Below, piece by piece: positions 22,228 to 32,067 of a DNA stretch of 64,000 bases. Origin of the DNA: Zingiber officinale (taxonomy: Eukaryota > Streptophyta > Magnoliopsida > Zingiberales > Zingiberaceae); NCBI RefSeq assembly GCF_018446385.1, contig NC_056000.1, positions 50,066,722 through 50,130,721 on the forward strand, given 5' to 3'. Every line of letters begins with the position of its first letter. The first letter of the stretch is position 1. The notes beneath the pieces are model-generated. The model worked only from the letters and a program-made list of their open reading frames with translations, searched no databases and had not been told where the DNA came from. A program made the translations under genes and the position numbers.

Positions 22228-24481
22228 ATGGCTAGTTCTTCTCATCCGGAAGACCAGTTCCTTGGCCCATGGTACACCACCATGCAGTCCCGATTCGACC
22301 GGCGTGACTTTGATATCCTGACTGATAATTTTGATATTCTCGACGATTTTGAACTTCTTTTAGCCGGTCCCTCCGCTCGGCCACACAAGCCGCCGCGCGG
22401 AGCATTCTGTGTCTTCCGCGACCAGTTTACCGCCGGTCTGCGCTTCCCTGTACATCCTTTCATCATAGACGTTTGTAATTTTTTCGGTGTTCCGCTCGAC
22501 AGTCTAGTACCCAACACCTTTCGTCTCCTCTGTGGTGTTGTTGTTTTATTCAAGATTCACAACATCCCCCTCCGACCGGAGGTCTTTTTTTATTTTTATT
22601 ACCCCAAGCAAGCCGAGCCGGGCACCTTCATGTTCCAAGCTCGACCCGGCTTAGTCTTCTTCAACAAGCTACCTACTTCCAATAAACATTGGAAGGATTA
22701 TTTTTTCTACATCCGTATGCCCGATCAGGCTAACTTCCCGACCAAGTGGCAGGTCAGCTTGCCCCCCACTCCCGAGCTGAAGAAATTCAAGACCCGACCG
22801 GACTATCTCCATGCTGCAAATATACTAGCCGGTCTGCGACTTGACATCAATAAGCTTCTTCATGAAGGAGTAATGTACATCTTCGGTCTGAGTCCCATAC
22901 GGACTCCTCTTCCGACCGGCTTCGGTAAGAATTTTGCTTGGGCATTTGCTTTAATTGCTAACTGATTTCTTTTCTTTCCCTTGCAGCGGACATCGTCATG
23001 GATTCGGTGATGGCCGGCGTTTTGAAGAGAAAGGCGGCAGCGCTAGAAGCCGCGGCGGCCAGAGAAATGGAAGCGTTGGGTATCTAGCCGGTCGGATCCC
23101 ACGAAGGAGAGAGCGAGACTCAAGCCGAGTCGGTTGCTCAAGCTTCTCAACAAAACGTGGCCAGCGGAGCCCCCCCCCCCCCCCCCCCCCGGAGAACCAA
23201 CTGCCCCCGAGGAAGGTTCCGCTCGGGAGGAGGAGCAGCCTCTACAAAAGAGGCGCAGAGTGGAGACTCCCCTGCAGTCGGCTACCTCCGCGGTCCAACC
23301 ATCCGAGCGGGTCACTGCGACTGCTCGGGGCAAGGCGCTTGCTCGGGGCAAGGCGCCAGAGGCCGAAACCATTTCATCCGACCGGACGCCTTCTGACTGG
23401 GACGAGCCAGCTGCTCCAGTTGAGGCTACTCCGATCAGCACCCTTCCGCCCGCTCGTCACTCAGTCCAGCGCTCGACCATTCATTCCCAGTTTTCTGCGC
23501 CGGCTTCTGATCCCCTTCCGACCGCCGGTCGGACGACCCCCGGTCATGGCCGCACGATTCGGGTCACTCTTCATCTCCCGACTGAAGAGCTGCTGCCAGA
23601 GGCCGACCGACCAACCGTGCCCGAGAACACCATTACCTTGAAAGGGCCCCTAGCTGAGATGTGGGCCGATGCTCGGGCACGTACAGCGCTGATCCCCCTC
23701 CGAAACTTGGCCAATAGCCACATGCGGGAGGCCACGGGGGTAAGTTCGCTCTCTCCGAAGTTTTGTATGCATTCTTTCCGATCGGCCGCTAAAAATTCTA
23801 ATTTTCTTTTGCCAGAGATGGGTGGAGGAGATTGCAGTCTCCAACCGCCTAGCCATGGTGGATGAGGAGTTAAGGCAGCTGAAGGCGGCGTGCGGTCCAT
23901 CCGACTCTCAAGGCCCATCGTACTCCGAGCTGCAGAAGGAGCTTAAGAGGGCTCAGGATATGCTGGCGGCCGAGCAGAAGAAAACAACCGATCAGGCCCA
24001 CGCCTTGGCCGAGTCCGAGCGACAAGTCAAGTCGCTTGACACAAAATTAACCCTGGCCACCACTCGAAAAAATATGGCCATCTCCGATCTGGAGAAAAAG
24101 AACGTGGAGGCTCGGGGCCTGGAGCTGAAGGTAAAAGAGCTGATGGAGCAGCTCGACAGGGAGAAGGTGGGCCGCTCGGCCGACGCGGCTAAGATTCAGA
24201 ATCTGAACGAGGCCCTTACTGGCTCCCAGGCGGCGTTCAAAGAATATCAAGATGCCGAGCCGAGTCGGATCGCGGCCTTAAGACAGAGCTACATCCGCTC
24301 GCCTGAATTTTCGGAGAAAATATGCGAGCAGATGTATACAGCCTTCGACTTGGCTATGACCGCCACCACCACTTATTTGAAGTCTAAGGGTCTTCTCCCG
24401 GAGTCTACTGCTATTCCGGCCGGCGATCAGGTGGCGCTTCTGAATAACATTCCCAGGGACCTTTATAATTATATTGAGTAG
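22228..24481 (+). mobile_element. R6 antisense ORF region (Transposase_28-like plus coiled coil)
   Basis: The first block starts MASSSHPEDQ and contains 'RGAFCVFRDQFTAGLRFPVH', 'PNTFRLLCGVVVLF' and 'KHWKDYFFYIR', the pattern of the plant 'putative gypsy-type transposon' domain (Pfam Transposase_28). A Pro-rich, basic middle block follows, then a long heptad-type coiled coil (from about 23822) ending in a short conserved C-terminal module. The coding signal comes in three blocks with short non-coding gaps and is not one continuous frame. It is antisense to the element's LTRs. Function in the family is unknown; 'transposase' is only a database label. R7 carries a diverged, degraded counterpart. 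Confidence 0.75.
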
Positions 24482-24844
24482 CTTTCTGTAATTCGGCCAG
24501 TCGCCAGGATATCATCCTTTTTTGTAATTGGGCCGCTCGGCCTAAAGCTTTAACTTTAATGCAATGTTTTCCTTATATTTGTTGTCTTTTTACATAACCA
24601 AAATATGTGTTCATCCGCTCTCCCATTATCACCCCTCTGGTATTCGAAAGGGATTTTTACCAAGTGCCTGGCATTGCCCTGCCGTTTGGCTAAACATGTA
24701 ATACTTCGCCTACTTAATTTTCCGCTCTGATAACAGAGATCCTTCGCTATGTATCGAGCAAGTACTTTTTGGCTCTGGGCCGAGCGGAACGTAGAGACGA
24801 TTTAATGATATTGAGGGTGAGTTTCTGGGGCAATTGTATTCCCT

Positions 24845-25820
24845 TTATAGGCATTCCCCGCTCGGAGGGTTTATAGACGCCGGCTCGTCTCTCGATTTTT
24901 AACGTCGGAGCTCGACGGTCTTCCGCTCGGTCGTTTATAGATGCCGGCTCGTCTCTCGATATTTAACGTCGGAGCTCGACGGTCTTCCGCTCGGACGTTT
25001 ATAGACGCCGGCTCGTCTCTCGATTTTTAACGTCGGAGCTCGACGGTCTTCCGCTCGGACGTTTATAGACGCCGGCTCGTCTCTCGATATTTAACGTCGG
25101 AGCTCGACGGTCTTCCGCTCGGACGTTTATAGACGCCGGCTCGTCTCTCGATTTTTAACGTCGGAGCTCGACGGTCTTCCGCTCGGACGTTTATAGACGC
25201 TGGCTCGTCTCTCGATTTTTAACGTCGGAGCTCGACGGTCTTCCGCTCGGACGTTTATAGACGACGGCTCGTCTCTCGATATTTAACGTCGGAGCTCGAC
25301 GGTCTTCCGCTCGGACGTTTATAGACGCCGGCTCGTCTCTCGATATTTAACGTCGGAGCTCGACGGTCTTCCGCTCGGGCGTTTATAGACGCCGGCTCGT
25401 CTCTCGATATTTAACGTCGGAGCTCGACGGTCTTCCGCTCGGATGTTTATAGACGCCGGCTCGTCTCTCGATTTTTAATGTCGGAGCTCGACGGTCTTCC
25501 GCTCGGACGTTTATAGACGCCGGCTCGTCTCTCGATATTTAACGTCGGAGCTCGACGGTCTTCCGCTCGGACGTTTATAGACGCCGGCTCCTCTCTCGAT
25601 ATTTAACGTCGGAGCTCGACGGTCTTCCGCTCGGACGTTTATAGACGCCGGCTCGTCTCTCGATATTTAACGTCGGAGCTCGACGGTCTTCCGCTCGGAC
25701 GTTTATAGACGCCGGCTCGTCTCTCGATATTTAACGTCGGAGCTCGACGGTCTTCCGCTCGAACGTTTATAGACGCCGGCTCGTCTCTCGATATTTAACG
25801 TTGGAGCTCGACGGCCTTTA
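24845..25820 (+). repeat. 64-bp tandem array in R6
   Basis: About 15 copies of a 64-bp unit (GGTCTTCCGCTCGGACG, TTTATAGACGCCGGCTCGTC, TCTCGATATTTAACGTCGGA, GCTCGAC). The spacing is constant, and copies differ at a few positions (ATATTT/ATTTTT, G/A). Confidence 0.95.
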
Positions 25821-25949
25821 AGGCTACTTTTAACACAGTCGATCGGCGAAGATATTTGTCATCTTTATAATTTTGCTTCCTGCATTACAAGGACATAGGC
25901 AACCGAAATGTATATAAATTTACATTTAGCGCACCTTTCACCCAGTTTG

Positions 25950-26520
25950 GATAACATACTCCTGGCCGAACGGCCCGGGATCTTCTTCGTCAAGCGCTTG
26001 GCTCGGATAACATACTCCCGGCCGAACGGCTCGGGGTCTTCTTTGTCGAGCGCTTGCCGGGGTCTTCTTTGTCGAGCGCTTGGCTCGAATATTATACCTC
26101 CGGTCGAACGGCGCGGGGCCTTCGTTATCGAGCGCTTGGCTCGGATATTATACCTCCGGCCGAACGGCTCGGGGCCTTCGTTATCGAGCGCTTGGCTCGG
26201 ATATTATACCTCCGGCCGAACGGCTCGGGGCCTTCTTTATCGAGCGCTTGGCTCGGATATTATACCTCGGGCCGAACGGCTCAGGGCCTTCGTTATCGAG
26301 CGCTTGGCTCAGATATTATACCTCCGACCGAACGGCTCGGGGCCTTCTTTATCGAGCGCTTGGCTCGGATATTATACCTCTGGCCGAACGGCTCGGGGCC
26401 TTCGTTATCGAGTGCTTGGCTCGGATATTATACCTCCGGCCGAACGGCTCGGGGCCTTCGTTATCGAGCGCTTGGCTCGGATATTATACCTCCGGCCGAA
26501 CGGCTCGGGGCCTTCGTTCG
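25950..26520 (+). repeat. 56-bp tandem array in R6
   Basis: About 10 copies of a 56-bp unit built from GGCTCGGATATTATACCTCC, GGCCGAACGGCTCGGGGCCT and TCGTTATCGAGCGCTT; the first copies are shorter or divergent. The unit has no stop in any plus frame, so the array gives three long overlapping but spurious reading frames. Confidence 0.93.
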
Positions 26521-26529
26521 GAAAATTAC

Positions 26530-26880
26530 GATGAATTCTATGCCCGAAAGAAACTATATCTGAAAGACTAACCTGCCGATCAGCATAAGATCTGACTCAA
26601 TTTCTCAACTCCCGAATACCCGTGGAGTGAGGTGGATACAATGTACTCGTCGAAATTTATCAAGGCCAGGAGGATGGCGAAACTTCCCGGTCGGTCCTCC
26701 ATGGCCGCTCGGCCCCCCAGAGGTGGAGGCGGCCTGCTGCGTTATCCTTTTACTTGAGCCTTCTGCTCCTGTTGCTCCACGAGCCTACCTACTCTTGCCT
26801 CTATCAGAGCGTCGAGTTTCTCCACGGAGAGCATCACCATGTGTGGTCGTCCAGCTTCATCCATCAACTCCGATCGGATG
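26530..26880 (-). mobile_element. R6 gag start (sense strand)
   Basis: After the primer site the minus strand reads a short acidic/amphipathic start (about 'MDEAGRPHMVMLSVEKLDAL') like the beginning of Tat-lineage gag. It then stops being recognisable; the rest of gag and all of pol are absent. Confidence 0.55.
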
Positions 26881-26909
26881 CAGGAGCGTTCCCACAGACG
26901 ACGCCAAAT

Positions 26910-27722
26910 TGATCCTGTCCGAGTGCTGAACCAACGGACGCTGGGCACGTGGCGCTCCCCGGCTGCTGATGTGGATCTTCGACTGGTAGCACGAAGCTCC
27001 GGCGAACCTGCACAGAAGTCGGGCCGGGAAGGGGTTCCCGGCGGCGACCCTCCGACGCTCAAGTCAGGCAAGCAAGTAGTGACAAAGTGGCTCTCGAAAT
27101 ATTAGAACGTGTACCTCCGGCGAAGGATGAGGGCCTTTATATAGGGCAGCAGAGAAGCGAGTGCACACATATCGAGGTGTACACGTGTCCGTAGCCCATA
27201 CCCCAGTAAGGGCTTGTCAGTGAGCTTACCTGACCCATACTGCTACAGTCCAAGCATGTCCTTGATGGGACAGCGGAACCCCCTGTCACATGATTTGGAG
27301 TATGACCATATCACGAAGCATGCCAGCTGTCAGAAGATGTCCCTTGTCTTTTTTCCCCGAACTCCTGTCGGGCGTCCGACCGGCCCACGTCCACCTTCCG
27401 TCCGACCGGTCATATATGATGGTCCACTCGGGAAATTATCGGTAATGTGTTTTGTGGCGACTGTTAGCAGTATACTTCATGTCTTCGGCCGAGCGTGAGG
27501 TCCGCTCGGCCCTACGGTCTTGCTCAATGAGCGCCGGAACCCCGACTTCCATAGGGGTGCCTTTTGCCATCGGCTAAACACCGGGCGACCGCCCGGTGGG
27601 CCAGACCCCTTTCTCCGGTCGGCCTAGTTGGTCCGACCTTCTTCGATGGACCGCCCGGCTCTTTGACTTCCACGTGGCGTTGACCCTTTACAACGAGGGT
27701 CCCTGTTCTTACCGCCAGATCA
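26910..27722 (-). repeat. R6 right LTR (5' LTR in element sense)
   Basis: 813 bp, starts TGATCC, ends GATCA, with the primer-binding site just inside. It pairs with 20779-21592. Confidence 0.9.
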
Positions 27723-27727
27723 GGTGC

Positions 27728-29208
27728 AGTTGTTCATTTGGGGAGATTGTTGATACAATTCCCGTTTGGTCAAAGTTGACCAGTTAAGATTGTGAAGTAA
27801 AGTCAAGTAGGTCAAGGTTGACTGAATACTTGACTGAAAGTCCTGGTGAGTGAAGCCAGGCAGAAGGAAGTCCTGGTGAGTGAAGCCAGGCAGAAGGAAG
27901 TCCTGGTGAGTGAAGCTAGGCAGAAGGAAGTCCTGGTGAGTGAAGCTAGGCAGGAGGAAAGTCCTAGTGAGTGAAGCTAGGCAGAAGGGAAAATCTTGGT
28001 GAGTGAAGCCAGGTGAAAGACCTAGTGAGTGAAGCTAGGCAGGAGGAAAATCCTGGTGAGTGAAGCCAGGTGAAAGACCTAGTGAGTGAAGCTAGGCAAT
28101 TGGGAAAGTCCTGGTGAGTGAAGCCAGGCAGGAGAAATCCAGAGGGGTCAAGGTTGACCAGACATCTAGTCAGAGTCCAAGTAGGTCAAAGGAATTGACC
28201 GGATACTTGGCACGAGGAAGAAAAGTCCAAGTAGGTCTTAGGGAGTGACCGGATACTTGGCAAGAAGAGAAAAGTCCAAGTGGGTCAAAGGGATTGACCA
28301 GACACTTGGTGAGAAAGTCCTAGCTGGTCAAGGGTGACCGGATGCTAGGTCTTATGTACCAACAAGTCATGATTGACTAGATGTTGGTTTAGGGGACTTT
28401 GGACTTGGTTTTGGGCAAAAACCAAGATCTGGATTGATCAGCCGATTGATCCAGCAGATTTGGATTGATCCGTGGATCGATCCAGCAGATCTGGATCGAT
28501 CGGCCGATTGATCCGGTGAGTCCCCGCGAACAGAACCCCTCTGGATCGATCGGTGGATCGATCCAGAGGTCCCAATCAATCAGTGGATCGATTGGGACGC
28601 TGCTGCTTCGTGTGATAAGCGCTGGATCGATCCGTGGATCGATCCAGGCGTTTTTCCAGAGCACAGAGGCGCTCTGGATCGATCCGTGGATCGATTCGAG
28701 CTCCAGCGATCGATGGCTGCGTAGAGAACTTCACCGATTCATCTCATTTCCTTCATTGCTTCCACGACAGAGCTCAGATATTCACCAGCGACTCCACAGA
28801 GCTCTCCACGCCAGTTCTTGAAGTTCTTGGAGGTTCTTCCAAGTCAAGAGGCGGATCTATTGCAAGAGGAAGAAAGCTAGGGTTAGGGTTTTCTTGTACT
28901 CATTGTAAGCTTTGTGCTTGTATTTTGTATCCTTTCCCCTTCCTCTTGTAGTGTGAACTTGTAGGGCTTCTCCGCCTTCGGTAGTTACCGAAAAGGAGGG
29001 TTTTATTAGTGGAGGGTGCGTGAGTAGGTGTGGATCCTTGGACTAGTCACCTCTTGTGAGGTGGATACCAAGTAAACCAACCTTGTTAGTGTTGTGTGGT
29101 TTGTTTCTTGTATTTCCGCTGCACATCTTTGAAGAAACAAGCAACGACGAGTACCTAGCGAGCGACTAGCTATTCACCCCCCCCTCTAGCTACTTTTCGG
29201 TCCCAACA
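27728..29208 (+). repeat. R5 3' LTR, right part
   Basis: Resumes with AGTTGTTCATTTGGGG as at 15053 (after the second GGTGC, 27723-27727) and runs to CCCAACA. All three hairpin tiers are present; unit numbers and the GATCGATC cluster differ somewhat from the 5' LTR. Confidence 0.88.
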
Positions 29209-29799
29209 GAATTCGACCGTTATAGGCTAACGACTCGATACCAATTGACTGATAGAAGTATCAGTCCACTGCTCCACATGGGTTGAGCGAACAGAGACAT
29301 TTTGTTCGCTACCAGTCGACTGATAAAATATTAGTCGACTACTACAGTATTACTGCAGTAATTGCTATAGTAAAACCCTAAACGTAGGATTTTAACTTCC
29401 GAGTACATTCACTCAGCACTTGTCCTTGCTCGACCAACCTAGACCTAATCTTCTAACCTCCTCCATCAACCTTGCATCCCTCTAATGCTTCCTCATCTTT
29501 CACACCTTGCCTTCAAGAGCTTCCTTTAACTTTATCATTGTTGTCAGGTCTTCCTTTGCCAAGACGTCGTGCCTCCTAGACTTCAACCTTTGTCAAGTCA
29601 CACTTGGACTTACGTTGCCAAGACTACATACTTGGACTTACACCGCCAAGACTCCTCTTGGACTTTTCTCCTTTGCCAAGATCACATTTGGACTTTCCTT
29701 GTTGTACTTCACAATGCATATTAAATACAACAATAAATCTAACTTAAACCTTTACCCAAATATTAAAACCTAGGGCACCTAGATTGCTCTAACATTTTC

Positions 29800-29978
29800 A
29801 TTTATCTTGGATTAACAACCAAATAGGTTGCAACCAAGTAAATTTTTAGTCTCTTTTATTTTTAATTGTTTAATTTTTTTTGTTATAATTGTATTACTAA
29901 TCTAAGTTGAATGATTGAGAAAGATTAATTTTTTTATACAAACAATTTATCCTCTTTTACCGGTCCCATGCGTCAACC
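29800..29978 (+). repeat. R2 3' LTR, right part
   Basis: Resumes with 'atttatcttggattaacaac', which matches the R2 5' LTR from about 9206, and ends at GCGTCAACC before the ATTTT duplication. Confidence 0.78.
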
Positions 29979-30157
29979 ATTTTCATATAATTTTATAACA
30001 TAAATGTATAGATAATTGTTTAATTTAGTAATAAGTTAATTGCATTTAATACACTTTTTAGAGTGTGAATTTGTATGATAGTAGTAGTACTTTTTTTAAA
30101 AAAACTTTGTTAATTTAGTTTTTTTTTTACTAAGATTTAACCTATTAGCATCCCCAT

Positions 30158-30174
30158 CACGTGTTTTCCACGTG
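30158..30174. promoter_or_regulatory. Inverted pair of G-boxes
   Basis: ATCACGTG and CACGTGAT, two CACGTG cores (30158-30163, 30169-30174) five bases apart in a near-perfect palindrome, 184-200 bp upstream of the start at 30358. G-boxes bind bZIP and bHLH factors. Confidence 0.65.
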
Positions 30175-30195
30175 ATATGTGAAGACGTTTGAAGC

Positions 30196-30241
30196 CCCAA
30201 CGGTCGAATTGTTCCGTCCATATTCCCACGACCAACGGTCA
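30196..30241 (+). promoter_or_regulatory. Two MSA-like elements
   Basis: CCCAACGGTCG (30196-30206) and ACCAACGGTCA (30231-30241) each match the mitosis-specific activator consensus YCYAACGGYYA at 10 of 11 positions. They are 35 bp apart and 117-162 bp before the start codon at 30358. In plants MSA elements bind three-repeat MYB (MYB3R) proteins and drive G2/M expression. Confidence 0.6.
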
Positions 30242-30357
30242 CTACCCCCTCTTAACTCATTCCCTCATCTCCTTGCTCTACTTCGTCGCGGTGCCACCGC
30301 CACCTCCAGCGCTATAGCTGCTTCCGTGCCCCAACTTCTCTGCTTCTTCTGAGAGAC

Positions 30358-30774
30358 ATGGTGAAGGAGCGGGTGATCACGGTGGAGTACTTGGAGCCGT
30401 CCATGTCGGTCGAGCTCCTCGGCAAGTTCCCAGACAACGCTGCCTTGGGCTTCGACTACTCCCAGAGCGGCATTTGGTCTCCCCTGCTCCCCCGCGGTCG
30501 CCATGCCCCTGCTTCCCTCCTCCGCAGTCAGGTCCGCAAGAAACTGTTATACGGGTCTCCGGTGACCATCCGGAAAGTGAAGGCAAAGTTTTCTAAGAAG
30601 AAGAAGAAGCAGAGTGCTAACGGGAAGAACCTGGACTTCACTCAGATTCCTTCCCCTAAACTTGTATGCCCATTCTGGAATTCAGTTTGCTGGAAGAGAG
30701 TGCTGAGAGCAGCAGCCAAACGTTTCAAAATTCCTGGGAAATCGCCATTGCAGATGGTGCCGCCTACCTCATGA
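30358..30774 (+). CDS. Small basic plant protein, function unknown
   Basis: 138 residues, one exon. The conserved-looking start MVKERVITVEYLEPSMSVEL is followed by 'KFPDNAALGFDYSQSGIWSP', then a basic middle with KFSKKKKKQ (about residues 78-86, a likely nuclear localisation signal), and a C-terminal 'WKRVLRAAAKRFK' amphipathic helix. I recall a family of short uncharacterised angiosperm proteins with this order (start, FDYxQSxIWSP, basic run, KxLKAASxxFK), but no function. No domain, signal peptide or membrane segment is seen. The region before it carries two MSA-like elements and a G-box pair, which hint at cell-cycle regulation. Start choice: first ATG, after a pyrimidine-rich leader. It sits between retrotransposons R2 and R7. 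The 3' UTR probably extends to about 30900. Confidence 0.75.
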   Translation: MVKERVITVEYLEPSMSVELLGKFPDNAALGFDYSQSGIWSPLLPRGRHAPASLLRSQVRKKLLYGSPVTIRKVKAKFSKKKKKQSANGKNLDFTQIPSPKLVCPFWNSVCWKRVLRAAAKRFKIPGKSPLQMVPPTS

Positions 30775-30899
30775 AGGATTTGAGAAGTATCTTCTTCTTT
30801 AATCTAATTTTTACGACTTATTTGTGTTTTTGTCGATCCAATTCTACTGGAACATCCATTTGTCTTCACTGTAAGAGCAATATCACCTACCATCTCTGA

Positions 30900-32032
30900 A
30901 CAAATTGACAGATTTTCAGTACGATCATACACGTGAAGAACAATGATGACGTGCCCAAACTGCAATTTGTCTAATTTAGGTGTGAAAAGGTTGATCGATG
31001 ATGATGCTTTTAGGTTCAATATAAAGGAATCAAATGCTCTGTGTTTTAGAAAATGGAAGGAGGAATAAAGTGTGGTGTTACCTGTCGCAAAAGCTGCTTT
31101 AGTTTGGATGAATTCTAATCACATTTAACTGGATTTTAGCGTGCTGATGGATGATTATTTAAAACTGTCCCAAGTCAACGACGTCAACCATAAGAAAGAT
31201 TGTCCATTTTAGTGGATTATGTTCTTGCTTTTCTACTTTTTCTTTATTGGGTGCCATTAGCACTGTTAGCCAACTGTTCGTCTGCAGTGGAAGGATTATT
31301 ATTTCAACTCAAACTGTAGATTATTATATGTTTGCTGATTATTTCAAAGTTTCATCAGCAATCTCTATTTATTCTCTAACTATGCATTTGATATATTTGT
31401 AGGTTCGGAAAAAAATTATACTACCAAAATTCAAAATGACAATAATGATATTGGGGCAGGCTCACCTTTTCCTATTGTTGATTATACCTTACCTTTTCCT
31501 CTTCATGTTAAAGATGTTGAATGTATAGAATTGAACATTCACACTTGAAAGAGTCTTTCCACCAAACTTTTTTTTTACTGAATGAAGCATCTACACTTGG
31601 TCTTACGAGGGCAAAGTGGATGGTACTATGTATTTTTAGATGGATGCATATGTTTAAGAGGTATAAATAACATAAATTAATATACACATATTACTGCCAT
31701 AGTTAGGTTGGAATCGTGAAAACAGACTTTTATAAAAGAGCAATAATATGAACAAAGAAAAATCTCAAGTAAATATTTAAGGGTAAACATATAAATTCAT
31801 GGTCAATCATTTCATTTTTTATAGGCTCCGTCGTTTTATACGAGTATTTTCTTGAGATTCTTTACTTACGCATATCATTTTTCTTTATAAAATACAAGAC
31901 AAAATTACATACAATTGATCTGATTCTGAACTTCAGTGTATAGGATTGTCCTTCCCCATAATCCCAAACTCTTATACCTGAGTACTAACTACCGAACAAC
32001 ATACATCCTATATATGGTCTGATACATGTATC
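30900..32032. other. Intergenic region, no gene seen
   Basis: AT-rich, with no open coding region or terminal repeats that I can support. CTAAC at 32033-32037 is the target duplication of R7. Confidence 0.55.
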
Positions 32033-32067
32033 CTAACTGATCCTGTCCGAAAACGGGAAGGTGGTTG

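Larger units (their letters stand above)
20779..27722 (-). mobile_element. R6: Ty3-type (Tat-like) element with an antisense ORF, pol missing
   Basis: TGATCCTGTCCGAG to GCCAGATCA, duplication GGTGC on both sides (20774-20778, 27723-27727), 6,944 bp. Sense is minus: the primer site lies left of the right LTR (26888-26906, TGGCGTCGTCTGTGGG type), a purine tract abuts the left LTR (minus-strand GAAGGGGAGGCAAG), and the LTR TATA box reads on minus. Only the start of gag is left on the sense strand. On the plus strand lies an antisense ORF region (22228-24481), then two tandem arrays. Antisense ORFs with a Transposase_28-type domain are known from Tat-lineage Ty3 elements. By eye the LTRs differ at 17 bases plus one indel in 813 (about 2%), which suggests under one million years at a grass-like rate. 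Confidence 0.85.
14936..29208 (+). mobile_element. R5: gag-only LTR retrotransposon with very structured LTRs
   Basis: Starts TGTTGGTGCAATATT, ends CGGTCCCAACA, with an exact duplication GAATT (14931-14935, 29209-29213). Parts: 5' LTR 14936-16533; primer site 16536-16547 (TGGTATCAGAGC); gag and a basic second segment 16629-18335; non-coding interior to 20662 ending in a purine tract; 3' LTR 20663-20778 plus 27728-29208, split by R6. No protease, integrase or reverse transcriptase is visible, so it is a pol-less derivative that would need enzymes in trans. The gag region is open over a long stretch. It must be younger than R4 and older than R6. Primer site and gag type say Ty1/copia lineage; the exact clade is unresolved. 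Confidence 0.88.
14473..29794 (-). repeat. R4: solo LTR of the R1 family, split by R5
   Basis: Halves 14473-14935 (TATTGGGACC start) and 29214-29794 (end GCTCTAACA) line up with the R1 LTR at 745-1778. The flanks CTTTC (14468-14472) and TTTTC (29795-29799) are a target duplication with one change. Without R5 it is about 1,044 bp and has no internal region. Strand is given relative to R1. It holds GTCGAC-centred palindromes like those of R1. Confidence 0.8.
8453..29978 (+). mobile_element. R2: gag-only LTR retrotransposon, host of a deep nest
   Basis: Bounded by the duplication ATTTT (8448-8452 and 29979-29983). The 5' LTR is 8453-9395, the primer site 9398-9409 (TGGTATCCGAGC, initiator-Met type), the gag remnant about 9450-10560, then AT-rich internal DNA to a purine tract before the 3' LTR at 13728. 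The 3' LTR is split: 13728-14472 and 29800-29978. No protease, integrase or reverse transcriptase is visible, so it looks like a non-autonomous copia-type element. It is broken and old: the gag is degraded, a solo LTR (R3) sits in its interior, and three further insertions sit in its 3' LTR. Confidence 0.82.

Noticed and set aside
21393-22245. Lys/Arg-rich minus-strand frames between the R6 left LTR and the antisense ORF
   Set aside because: They overlap the LTR, purine tract and leader, have no motif, and mirror pyrimidine-rich DNA.
24845-25820. CRISPR-like regular repeat spacing
   Set aside because: The whole 64-bp unit repeats with no unique spacers, in plant retrotransposon DNA.
25908-26571. 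Three long overlapping frames encoding a repeated Leu/Gly/Arg/Tyr-rich protein
   Set aside because: They are by-products of the 56-bp array, whose unit has no stop in any plus frame; all three frames encode the same cycle.
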